The notes beneath the pieces are model-generated. The model had not been told where the DNA came from. It saw only the letters and a list, made by a program, of their open reading frames with translations, and ran no database searches. From positions 1 to 64,000 of the forward strand of contig CAIKUQ010000017.1 of assembly GCA_903830655.1 (NCBI GenBank): 64,000 nucleotides of DNA, in the 5' to 3' direction. A program made the translations under genes and the position numbers. The stretch is from an uncultured Actinomycetes bacterium (GTDB taxonomy: Bacteria; Actinomycetota; Acidimicrobiia; Acidimicrobiales; RAAP-2). Of this stretch, positions 34,436-42,167 are shown one piece after another (the stretch's first letter is position 1; every line of letters begins with the position of its first letter).

Positions 34436-35659
34436 ATGAAGCTGAGAAACACTTCTGCAGGTGGGCGTAAGCGCATCTGGTTTCATGGGTCAGTTGCCGC
34501 AACCATGCTGGTGCTGCTGGGCACTTTGGGGCCCGTAACTCTGCGCGCCTCGGGCTCTCCAGTGCCTCGAATGCCCAATGTGGTGGGCCTCTCTCGGGCC
34601 CAGACCTACAGCGTCATGCGCGCCCACAATCTCTTCTTCGTTACCAGTGGTATTGGATCTTCCGACGGAAGCTGGCAGTTCGTGCAACACCAGAGTCCGG
34701 CTGCGGGGGCCCCCGCCCCCGTGAAGTCCAATACCTATTTAGTCGTCAACAAAATCGTGCCGGGCGGACCTCGCCCGATGCCCCGACTCGTTGGCTTAAG
34801 CCATTCGGCCGCCCTGGCGGTCTTGCGGACCAACGGCCTCTCCTTTCAGGTTTCTGGACCAGGATCGGTCAGCAACACCTGGGGACGCGTACTGGGGCAA
34901 AGTCCACCCGTGCGCACCATTGTTCAGTGGCATGCTCACGTGAAGTTAGCTGTAACGCTTGTTCGCAAGCCGGTGACCCCAACCACCACTCATCCAACTA
35001 CGACGATGCCAGCGACCACCACGACAGAATCCTCATCGACGACCTCGACGACCGCTCCCGACTCGAGCACCACCACAACCGATGCATCGAGCACGACGCT
35101 GCCCACTACCGCTGCGGTCATCACCCCCTACGGTGGATTGCCCAAGTACAAACGAGTGTTCGAGACTTTTAGGCCACTCGCACGTTCGACCTCGGGCAAT
35201 CAGGTTCTCGTACGTACTCTTTCGCCAAAGATTTGCGCAACGCACAAAAATGTTCTGACCTTCATGTGGCCCGGTACCTGCGTGTTTCAATTCCGCGATC
35301 CAGGTAGTGCGAACTTCCTTCCCGCTCAGCCCATTACAAGAAGAATTCCCGTTGAGCATCAAGCCGTGGGGCAAGCAACCTTTTACAGCTACAAACCGGG
35401 TTATTGCGCTTCGCACTACGTGCAGCTCTACCCGGGAGACCCACCGCGCAAGTTCTGGTTTCCGCACAACACCCTCTTAAAGGTAACCAACCAGGCCAAT
35501 CACATCTCTATCTACTGTCACGTTACGGACCACGAGCAGGGGGGTCAACCGCACGTGGTTGATCTCTCGATGACACAGTTCGCGCAACTAATGGGTCGGC
35601 CCGGCGACTTCGCCGCTATTTACGTCGTTGGCGTTTTGAACGTGATCATTACCTGGTGA
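34436..35659 (+). CDS. Secreted PASTA-domain protein with C-terminal RlpA-like double-psi barrel
   Basis: About 407 residues: a basic N-terminus and signal segment (SVAATMLVLLGTLGPVTLRA), two PASTA domains (about 42-105 and 112-175; MPNVVGLSRAQ and MPRLVGLSHSA), a Thr/Ser-rich linker of about 55 residues, then a C-terminal domain. Its last 95 residues read GQATFYSY, FPHNTLLKVTN, PHVVDLSMTQFAQL and AIYVVGVL, close to the RlpA/DPBB pattern. It occupies the slot of rpfB between tatD and rsmA, so a peptidoglycan-binding and possibly cleaving role is inferred. Starts: ATG 34436 (chosen, GGAGG very close) or ATG 34385. Confidence 0.75.
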   Translation: MKLRNTSAGGRKRIWFHGSVAATMLVLLGTLGPVTLRASGSPVPRMPNVVGLSRAQTYSVMRAHNLFFVTSGIGSSDGSWQFVQHQSPAAGAPAPVKSNTYLVVNKIVPGGPRPMPRLVGLSHSAALAVLRTNGLSFQVSGPGSVSNTWGRVLGQSPPVRTIVQWHAHVKLAVTLVRKPVTPTTTHPTTTMPATTTTESSSTTSTTAPDSSTTTTDASSTTLPTTAAVITPYGGLPKYKRVFETFRPLARSTSGNQVLVRTLSPKICATHKNVLTFMWPGTCVFQFRDPGSANFLPAQPITRRIPVEHQAVGQATFYSYKPGYCASHYVQLYPGDPPRKFWFPHNTLLKVTNQANHISIYCHVTDHEQGGQPHVVDLSMTQFAQLMGRPGDFAAIYVVGVLNVIITW

Positions 35660-36471
35660 CCCATTCACGCACCGACTTGGTGGCGCTCTTAAACGACCAC
35701 GGACTTTCTCCCTCTCGAGCTCTCGGGCAAAACTTTGTCGTTGATGCCAATACCGTGCGCAGAATTGCCCGACTGGCCGAAGTTGGCCCGGGAGATCTTG
35801 TTCTCGAAATTGGGGCGGGATTGGGCTCACTCACCCTCGCACTGGTGGAAACTGGAGCGGAGATTATTGCTATCGAGGTTGACCGCTTCATCGAACCGGT
35901 GCTGCGAACAGTCGTGGAGCCCCACGGGGTTCGCGTTCATCTCGGTGACGCTCTCAAGCTCAACTACGAAGAGCTACTCGGCGGCAGGCCCGCCATTGTC
36001 GTGGCTAACTTGCCCTATAACGTCGCTACACCTTTAGTACTCTCACTCTTAGAAACGCAGCCCCTGATCACGCGAATGCTAGTCATGGTACAAAAAGAGG
36101 TGGGCGAGCGGTTAGCGGCTCACGCCGGAGATGAGGCGTATGGCGCGGCCTCCTTGCGTTTGCAATATTTCGCCGATGCGAAAGTGGTCGGCAAGGTTGG
36201 ACCATCGGTGTTTGTGCCCAAACCCAAGGTTGACTCAGCGCTGGTCTCCATTGTTCGTCGACCAACTTTGCGGATAGACCCTCATTTGGTCAGCGAAGAA
36301 AAACTATTTGAGGTCATTCGCACCGCCTTTGGCCAACGCCGAAAGATGCTTCGCCGTAGCCTCGCAGAAATGGTGGGACCAGAAGCATTCGTCACCTCTG
36401 GGGTGGATGAGACGCGTCGTCCAGAAGAACTCACAATTGAGGAGTTCGCACAACTGGCGGCCCAACTATGA
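35656..36471 (+). CDS. rsmA: 16S rRNA dimethyladenosine transferase
   Basis: RsmA (KsgA) dimethylates A1518 and A1519 of 16S rRNA. Motifs are clear: ALGQNFVVDANTVRRIARL, VLEIGAGLGSLT (SAM motif I), IAIEVDR and the catalytic NLPYNVATP. The 271 residues are typical. The GTG start overlaps the preceding stop as GTGA, and ispE follows with an ATGA overlap. Confidence 0.96.
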   Translation: MTHSRTDLVALLNDHGLSPSRALGQNFVVDANTVRRIARLAEVGPGDLVLEIGAGLGSLTLALVETGAEIIAIEVDRFIEPVLRTVVEPHGVRVHLGDALKLNYEELLGGRPAIVVANLPYNVATPLVLSLLETQPLITRMLVMVQKEVGERLAAHAGDEAYGAASLRLQYFADAKVVGKVGPSVFVPKPKVDSALVSIVRRPTLRIDPHLVSEEKLFEVIRTAFGQRRKMLRRSLAEMVGPEAFVTSGVDETRRPEELTIEEFAQLAAQL

Positions 36472-37223
36472 GTGCGATTCTGGCCCCCGCAAAGTTGACC
36501 TGGTTTCTCGAAGTGACTAAAACCCGAGAGGATGGCTGGCACGAATTACGTAGCGAAATGGTCACTCTTTCACTAGCGGACGAGCTCGAGATTGACGAGA
36601 GTGCGGAGTATGTGTTGATGTCGGGTGAGACCTCTGGGGTTAGGCCCGGGCCCGAAAATCTAGTGAGCCGTGCTCTGCAGCTCACCGGAAGAACGGCCGG
36701 TGTGTCTCTCACTAAGCACATTCCAACTGGCGGTGGTCTCGGTGGCGGTAGTGCGGACGCAGCTGCGATCTTGAGATGGGCGGGTGGCGTGAGTGCCGAG
36801 AGGGCCCTAACACTCGGCTCGGATGTTCCCTTCTGTCAGGTGGGCGGACGCGCCCTGGTCGAAGGTATCGGCGAGCACATCACCCCACTGGAGTTCATCG
36901 AACGATCCGTTACGCTCGCGCTCTTTGACTTTGGCCTCTCAACTCCCGCGGTGTATCGGGCCTTTGATGAGATGGACCGCGCGGGTGAACCACGAGATCC
37001 TCGCAATCACCTCACGGGGGCGGCCCACTTAGTTGAACCTCGAGTACGAGAGGCGACCGCATGGTTGCGGGGAGAATTTGGCGAAGAGGTTGTTTTGGCG
37101 GGATCTGGCTCCACGCTCTTTATTGAAGGTCACCTGCGCCACGATGTTGATCGGTGGGAGGTCGATAGTCCCGTTGGACGGGTACGGTTACGCCAGGTAC
37201 AAACCACGCCCGCGGGCGTGTAG
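36468..37223 (+). CDS. ispE: 4-diphosphocytidyl-2-C-methyl-D-erythritol kinase
   Basis: IspE phosphorylates CDP-ME in the MEP isoprenoid pathway. The N-terminal APAKLTWFLEVTKTREDGWHEL and the GHMP ATP loop PTGGGLGGGSADAAAIL are recognisable, with a C-terminal VVLAGSGSTLF. At 251 residues it is shorter than the usual 280-310, with loss mainly between the ATP loop and the C-terminal motif. Its position after rsmA supports the assignment. Confidence 0.92.
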   Translation: MSAILAPAKLTWFLEVTKTREDGWHELRSEMVTLSLADELEIDESAEYVLMSGETSGVRPGPENLVSRALQLTGRTAGVSLTKHIPTGGGLGGGSADAAAILRWAGGVSAERALTLGSDVPFCQVGGRALVEGIGEHITPLEFIERSVTLALFDFGLSTPAVYRAFDEMDRAGEPRDPRNHLTGAAHLVEPRVREATAWLRGEFGEEVVLAGSGSTLFIEGHLRHDVDRWEVDSPVGRVRLRQVQTTPAGV

Positions 37224-37227
37224 CGAA

Positions 37228-37329
37228 TTATTTACCAGCAGCGCGACGTTGGAAGCGAGTGCGCTTCAACATCTTCTTGTGCTTTTTCTTACGCATGCGC
37301 TTACGGCGCTTCTTAATCAGTGATCCCAT
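37228..37329 (-). CDS. 30S ribosomal protein bS22 (AURKAIP1/COX24-like)
   Basis: A 33-residue, extremely basic peptide, MGSLIKKRRKRMRKKKHKKM then LKRTRFQRRAAGK. It matches the mycobacterial bS22 pattern (MGSVIKKRRKRM...KKHRKLLRRTR.QRR). It lies alone on the minus strand after ispE, ending four bases from the ispE stop. TAAGGT occurs nine bases before the ATG. Confidence 0.93.
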   Translation of the reverse strand: MGSLIKKRRKRMRKKKHKKMLKRTRFQRRAAGK

Positions 37330-37338
37330 GGCTTTACA

Positions 37339-37344
37339 ACCTTA
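37339..37344 (-). promoter_or_regulatory. Possible -10 element of the bS22 gene
   Basis: TAAGGT on the minus strand, nine bases before ATG 37329; the AAGG could instead act as a ribosome binding site. Confidence 0.35.
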
Positions 37345-37368
37345 GTCGGTCTCGAGAGGTCGGAAAAT

Positions 37369-37611
37369 TCAAGGCTGGTCGGCGATGCGCTCAATTCGCA
37401 GCGCCTGTCGTGGACAGCCCCGTACGGCGTAGCGAGCCGATTGGAGCGCCTGGACGTTACCGGTGGGGGTGGGCTCTTTTTTGATAATGGGGTAACCCCA
37501 TTCATCAATATCCACCAAATCGGGGGCGAGTTCATGGCAGTGGCCAAAGCCGTCACAAAGGATTGGGTTTACCTTCAAGACAAAGCTGCCGCCGCGTCGT
37601 ATTACTCCCAT
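37369..37611 (-). CDS. Small ferredoxin, probably [3Fe-4S]
   Basis: The 80-residue protein has LCDGFGHCHELAPD and a later RGCPRQAL: Cys-x5-Cys and Cys-Pro, with a His where a 4Fe ferredoxin would have another Cys. This is the pattern of 3Fe-4S ferredoxins that often serve cytochromes P450. It is the last gene of the redox operon and overlaps the NuoF-like gene by ten bases. It is probably the electron carrier paired with the NuoF-like protein. Confidence 0.85.
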   Translation of the reverse strand: MGVIRRGGSFVLKVNPILCDGFGHCHELAPDLVDIDEWGYPIIKKEPTPTGNVQALQSARYAVRGCPRQALRIERIADQP

Positions 37612-38879
37612 ACCAGGTCCTCTTCTCTTTCAAACTTGGGCACGGTGGCGTAGAACTTGGTGCCGCGCGACCCCACGCAAGGTGAGCCATTGATGTGGTT
37701 CTGCAGATCCTTACTGAAGACCTGCAGAGCGGTACGGACCATGCGCACGACGCCGTCGGGGTGCTTGCAGGCCCCGCGACCATCAATCTCGGCGGCCCGT
37801 TGCACCAAGCGGTCGAGTGACTGCTTGCGGTCCTTTCCGCCCTGGACCAGTTGGTGCAGATCGTCGGCGAGTGCGGGAAGTCCAAAGGCGCAGGGACCAC
37901 ATTGGCGAGCCGATTCGTTGGCCATCCATTTTGTGATTCGGTAAGTTTCCATAAGGCCACACGCTTGCTTGGGCAACACCATGATGACTCCGGCGCCGAC
38001 GCTGGCGCCAACCTCGGCGAGAAATTCGGTCGCAAAGGGCAAGCGAATGTTTTCGCCACTAAACCAAGTTCCGCCGTACCCACCGAGCAGAATCGCGAGT
38101 GGGTCGGTGTCGGCCCCGGCAACTTCGAGAATGGCCTTGACCGGCGTTCCTAGGGCAACTTCAATGACGTGAGGACGATCAACGGCGCCGGTGACCGAGA
38201 CCAACGTAGAACCGGGTGAGCTGGCGGTACCGAGTTGGCGATACCACTGGGCCCCGTAGCGACCGATGAGCCCAACGTTCGCACAGGTCTCGGCATTGTC
38301 GACGAGGACGGCGCTGCGGCCAATACGCAAAATTGTGGGGCGATGAGGTCGGTATTGGGGGAGGGACTCATTGTCATCGAGCCAGTGAACGAGAGCCGAT
38401 TCTTCACCCGCCACGTATCGCCAAGGCGGAGTGTGCAACTCAATCTCTGGTCCGCGCAAACTACGACGGGTGCGCTCGTGCAAAGCGCGCTTGACATGAT
38501 TAATAACAATTGGGTTATCTCTCGAGACACATATCGCAATGCGTTTGGCGCCAATCATGTGAGCCAACATTTCCGCGCCATCGATGACGAGGTGGGGATT
38601 GGCGTTGAGCAGGGCTAAATCCTTATGGGAGGAGGGCTCACCCTCCATGGCGTTAACAACAACAAACTTGCCGTGTCCACGCTGTTCACCCAGTAGCTCA
38701 ACCTTCTTAGAGGTAGGGAATCCCGCTCCACCACGACCGGTGAGGCCGGAGTCGCGTAATTCGGTGAGGAGATCTGCTTTGGGGTTGATTGGCCCGAACT
38801 CGTGGTCGTGTTCATCGAGTGAGAGTGGGCGACCCGATGCATGGTGCAAGAGGCGTGGGAGAGCGTTAGCGCTAATCAT
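37602..38879 (-). CDS. NuoF-like NADH-binding flavoprotein (stand-alone)
   Basis: The 425-residue protein has the FMN loop GLTGRGGAGFPTSKK, the NADH site NAMEGEPSSHKDLALL, and the Fe-S region ESARQCGPCAFG followed by GACKHPDG. Compared with complex I NuoF (ESCGxCxPCxxG), the first Cys is Ala, leaving three Cys. No other complex I gene is present. It probably oxidises NADH and passes electrons to the ferredoxin or to the membrane heme protein encoded beside it. It is coupled to its upstream neighbour by ATGA. Confidence 0.85.
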   Translation of the reverse strand: MISANALPRLLHHASGRPLSLDEHDHEFGPINPKADLLTELRDSGLTGRGGAGFPTSKKVELLGEQRGHGKFVVVNAMEGEPSSHKDLALLNANPHLVIDGAEMLAHMIGAKRIAICVSRDNPIVINHVKRALHERTRRSLRGPEIELHTPPWRYVAGEESALVHWLDDNESLPQYRPHRPTILRIGRSAVLVDNAETCANVGLIGRYGAQWYRQLGTASSPGSTLVSVTGAVDRPHVIEVALGTPVKAILEVAGADTDPLAILLGGYGGTWFSGENIRLPFATEFLAEVGASVGAGVIMVLPKQACGLMETYRITKWMANESARQCGPCAFGLPALADDLHQLVQGGKDRKQSLDRLVQRAAEIDGRGACKHPDGVVRMVRTALQVFSKDLQNHINGSPCVGSRGTKFYATVPKFEREEDLVWE

Positions 38880-39532
38880 CGACGAGCCCTACCCTTCGAG
38901 GTCGGGCGCTGGTCACGAGGAAATGGCGCGGTTGCGGACTTGGTCCGAGGCGGCGCTACACGCTCGAGTGGCGAGAGTGCAGTGCGCCCTCCCGCTCGAG
39001 TAGGTCGACCAAAGAAACGCCAGAGTCCCGCAACGACAATCGCTCCTGCGCAAAAAGCCACAAAAATGAGCCCCGAGGCCCCCTTGGTGTCAGTGCCGAT
39101 GAGCGCTGCGTGGACGAGGGCGGTGATGTAGGCAATCCAGGAGAACCAGTGGATGAAGCGCCAGGTGGCGTTTTTGATTCGAACTTTCAGCAAGCTGGAA
39201 ATCCAAACGGCCAAAATTAAGTCGAAGGCGATGGTCCCAATCGCCACTTGGGTGGTCTTATAGGGAGAAACAAAGGGCACCACCGTAGAGAACCAGCCGG
39301 TGGCGACGTAACCGTCGATCACCGTGGTCACAATGTGCAGGGCTAAAAAGATGACCGCCACAATCGATAAGGAGCGGTGAAGTTCGTTAATTTCAAAACG
39401 GCCAACAATGGTGCCGCCAATACGGTTAGCCACAAAGGTCCCGAGAAAAGCCACGAGGGTGAGCAACAGCAGCGCCACAATTCCCGTAGCTCGAGTTGAG
39501 TACCAAAGATACGGGGAGGTTAAGCCAATCAT
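38876..39532 (-). CDS. Ferric reductase-like heme-b membrane protein
   Basis: About 218 residues with roughly six membrane helices. Two pairs of helix histidines (ELHRSLSIVAV with FLALHIVTT; RFIHWFSW with ALVHAALIG) could hold two b hemes, as in ferric reductase or MsrQ-type domains. There is no FAD/NAD domain; a basic, Pro/Arg-rich tail of about 45 residues extends into the cytoplasm. ATG 39532 overlaps the apbE stop as ATGA. It likely carries electrons across the membrane. Confidence 0.82.
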   Translation of the reverse strand: MIGLTSPYLWYSTRATGIVALLLLTLVAFLGTFVANRIGGTIVGRFEINELHRSLSIVAVIFLALHIVTTVIDGYVATGWFSTVVPFVSPYKTTQVAIGTIAFDLILAVWISSLLKVRIKNATWRFIHWFSWIAYITALVHAALIGTDTKGASGLIFVAFCAGAIVVAGLWRFFGRPTRAGGRTALSPLERVAPPRTKSATAPFPRDQRPTSKGRARR

Positions 39533-40437
39533 GCGAGTTCTTCCTCTCTGGGCCAAGCGCCCACTAAATCAATGTCGCCATCAGTGCGCACCAGCCGTGC
39601 GGACAATCCCGCTTGCGCGAGGTAGTACGTGGCCTCTTCACCCCACACTAGGGCGGCGGTGGAGAACGCATTGGCCTCAACACAACTTGCCGCGACCACT
39701 GAAGCAGACCCGTAGAGTCCATCGGCCGAATCGCCAGTAAAGGGATTAATAATGTGATTCAACTGCTGTCCCGCGCCTTGCCAGGTGCGAATCACGCGCG
39801 AGGAAGTTGCGACACCAGAATTGCTGAGCCCGAGGCGTGGATCGTGGTCGGTAGCTTGCAACGTGTCGCTGATCGCGATGGCCCACAGTCCGTCAGGACC
39901 CTCACCGCGCACAGCCACGTCACCACCAATTTCCACCACTACACCGCATGAGTCAGCCACGTCGTTGGCTACGAGATCGCAGGTCAGCGCTTTAGCGGTA
40001 GCCCCGAAATCCAATTGGCAGCCGTTACGTAAGCGCACAGTGCTCGACTGGTGGTCTATTTCTATTGCGTCAAGACCAAGCGAGGGCTCGGTCGCACCAA
40101 CTTCGATTGATTCGTCGTTGGCGATGACCGCATAGTCGCGGTCATAACCAAGCGCAAGTAAAGAGGGAAGGATTGTTGGGGAACAGGCGCCACCGGTTTG
40201 TTCGTAGGCCGATATGGCGGTGTTAAGGCACAGCTCAAATGTCGAAGAATAGGTCATTGCTTCACCCTGACTCTGATTGAGTCTCGTTATTTCAGAGTCA
40301 GCAATGAACCGATTAGCGGCAGAGTCAATTGCCCTGAGCCAGTAGTCGAGCCGTTCAACCCCGATTCCTAAGGCCTCATCCGAGGCGACCGTTAATGAAC
40401 CGCTTACGCCCCACACAGTAAATCGGTGGGTTTTCAC
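39529..40437 (-). CDS. FAD:protein FMN transferase (ApbE family)
   Basis: ApbE enzymes attach FMN covalently to Thr/Ser of extracytosolic redox proteins. In these 302 residues I see CSPTILPSLLALGYD, DFGATAKALTCDLVAND, VEIGGDVAVRG and a C-terminal VEANAFSTAALVWG. The Asp that usually coordinates magnesium in the last motif is Asn; I recall other actinobacterial members with the same change. GTG 40437 overlaps the preceding stop as GTGA. No typical FMN-acceptor protein is encoded in the operon. Confidence 0.88.
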   Translation of the reverse strand: MKTHRFTVWGVSGSLTVASDEALGIGVERLDYWLRAIDSAANRFIADSEITRLNQSQGEAMTYSSTFELCLNTAISAYEQTGGACSPTILPSLLALGYDRDYAVIANDESIEVGATEPSLGLDAIEIDHQSSTVRLRNGCQLDFGATAKALTCDLVANDVADSCGVVVEIGGDVAVRGEGPDGLWAIAISDTLQATDHDPRLGLSNSGVATSSRVIRTWQGAGQQLNHIINPFTGDSADGLYGSASVVAASCVEANAFSTAALVWGEEATYYLAQAGLSARLVRTDGDIDLVGAWPREEELA

Positions 40438-40733
40438 CAACAACCCAGGAAGGTTCCCGAAGCTGAAGTGTGGCAAACCGTAGGGGTGGTCACCGGTACG
40501 GTCCTAACGGTGGTTGGGGTGGAGGGACGAGTAGTGGGGGTTGTACCGCCACCGGTGGTGGTTGTGGTTGTGGGGACGGTGTTGGTCGTGGTTGACGCGG
40601 TCGAGGTACTGGCGAAGTAGGCCACCATGCCCGCGGAAAGTGCGCTCGCTACGAGAAAGATTGAGTTAGACAAGAGGCGAACGCGAGCGAATCGACGGTC
40701 TCTCAGTTGTGGAGTTCTAGGTGTTGGAGTCAT
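40434..40733 (-). CDS. Small single-pass membrane protein with Thr-rich outer tail
   Basis: The 99 residues comprise a basic N-terminus, one membrane helix (about 23-43) and a Thr/Pro-rich linker of about 40 residues, ending VCHTSASGTFLGCW with a Cys pair. In related operons known to me, an FMN-binding-domain protein with a similar N-terminus stands here; that domain is absent. AAGG precedes the ATG and the stop is fused to apbE (GTGA), so it is a genuine operon member. Function unknown. Confidence 0.7.
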   Translation of the reverse strand: MTPTPRTPQLRDRRFARVRLLSNSIFLVASALSAGMVAYFASTSTASTTTNTVPTTTTTTGGGTTPTTRPSTPTTVRTVPVTTPTVCHTSASGTFLGCW

Positions 40734-40823
40734 GGTTTGCCTTCTTTGGAGGTGTCTCTAGTGTGTCAGCCCTAAATAAAGTTCATCAACGTGGAGGGTA
40801 AGAAACCCCTAAAAGAGTTGGCT

Positions 40824-42167
40824 TTATCTTAACTCTGAAGGGGTGGTTGTGGGCAGGGTCAGGACCATGCGAGCACCACCGAGATCTGGGTCAGACTCGA
40901 CTGAAATATGTCCATTGAACTCCTCGACGACCTGCTGGACGATCGAGAGCCCCAATCCCGACCCCGGCAGCGATCTGGCCGACGGGGAGCGCCAAAAGCG
41001 GTCAAAGACAAAGGCCCGATCGGCTTCGGCGATACCCGGCCCAGAATCCGAGACGCTCACCACACCCGCTTTGCTCGCGACCTTGATTCGTCCGTTTTCC
41101 GGGGTGAATTTAATGGCGTTGGTAAGCAAGTTAGAAATTGCCCGCACTAAGCGGTCGTGGCGTCCGTCAACGCTTGACGCAACGACATCAGATTCGATCG
41201 TGATGTTCTTGATCCGGGCGTAGGTGCGGGCAGTATCGAGACATTCATCGATAACTTCGTCGAGCGATATTTTTACAATCGGACCCTCCGAACGATTGCC
41301 GCGAGCAAGTTCAGCGAGGTCACCAACGAGCGCTGTTAATTCATCGACTTGGGTCTCGACGTCGGTGGTCAGCTGTTCGAGGTCGGCGGGGGAGAGATTC
41401 TTGGCTTTGCTCAGAACCTGAGCGTTGGTGCGCAAACTTGTTAGGGGAGTTCGGAGTTCGTGACTCGCGTCGAGTACTAACTGCCGCTGCAACTGTTGGC
41501 TGTTTTCGACATTGCCGAGCAGCAGATTAAAGGTTCGACGCAAACGACCCAGTTCGTCGTTGCCCTCTTCACTGAGGCGTGCGTGCAAATTATGGGAATT
41601 AGCAATTTTTTCGATTTCGTCGGTGACCGCTTCGAGGGGCAGTACTGCCCGGCGTGCTAACCACAGGCCGAACCCGAGGGCAAAGATAAGCCCAGCGAGC
41701 AATATCAGCAAATTAGTTGGAAGAACGTGGTTATTCGTTGCTAATTGGGCATCGATGGGCTCTTGGTACACATTGGCGGTTGCGGTGTCAAACACGCACA
41801 CGTCGTCGGGACAGGACACCTCAGAGTTAGCGGGACGATAGACGATGTACTGGCGGAAGTGCTGCCCGTTGCGAAGGATCGTGCGAAATTGGGTGGGTTC
41901 TTTGCCATTGGCAATCGCGATGAGAAGTTTGTCGGCGGGCAATCTAACTGAGGGTGAAATCGCCCCCGAGGTCGAGACAATTTCGAAGGGTGGGTTCGCC
42001 CGTTGGTCCTCATTGCCAGCAACGCTCGTGGCGCTGCTACGCAAACTCGCGTCCACTGAGGTGAGGGCTGAGTTGTGGGTCGTGTAAAAAGCCGCCACCG
42101 AGGCGAGTACCGCCACCAGCGAGGCGGACAGCACGGCCGCTACAACGACGCGAGTGCGAAACTTCAT
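40824..42167 (-). CDS. Sensor histidine kinase, HAMP-HisKA-HATPase
   Basis: The 447-residue protein has a membrane helix at about 5-27, an outer sensor region with a CX4C pair (VSCPDDVCVF), a second helix at about 150-172 (LLILLAGLIFALGFGLWLA), a HAMP domain, the phospho-acceptor His in DASHELRTPLTSLR, and an ATPase domain with NAIKFTP, DSGPGI and GSGLGLSIV. It phosphorylates the response regulator encoded just upstream (ATGA overlap). The redox operon begins 90 bases downstream on the same strand, which suggests it as a target. Confidence 0.95.
   Translation of the reverse strand: MKFRTRVVVAAVLSASLVAVLASVAAFYTTHNSALTSVDASLRSSATSVAGNEDQRANPPFEIVSTSGAISPSVRLPADKLLIAIANGKEPTQFRTILRNGQHFRQYIVYRPANSEVSCPDDVCVFDTATANVYQEPIDAQLATNNHVLPTNLLILLAGLIFALGFGLWLARRAVLPLEAVTDEIEKIANSHNLHARLSEEGNDELGRLRRTFNLLLGNVENSQQLQRQLVLDASHELRTPLTSLRTNAQVLSKAKNLSPADLEQLTTDVETQVDELTALVGDLAELARGNRSEGPIVKISLDEVIDECLDTARTYARIKNITIESDVVASSVDGRHDRLVRAISNLLTNAIKFTPENGRIKVASKAGVVSVSDSGPGIAEADRAFVFDRFWRSPSARSLPGSGLGLSIVQQVVEEFNGHISVESDPDLGGARMVLTLPTTTPSELR

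Noticed and set aside
37602-38879. NuoF-like gene as evidence of a complex I operon
   Set aside because: No other nuo gene is adjacent, one Fe-S Cys is replaced, and the neighbours are ApbE, a heme membrane protein and a ferredoxin, so it belongs to a different system.
40734-40823. Promoter of the redox operon between the kinase gene and the small membrane protein
   Set aside because: TTGATG is present but no acceptable -10 lies 16-18 bases downstream; read-through from the regulator genes is as likely.
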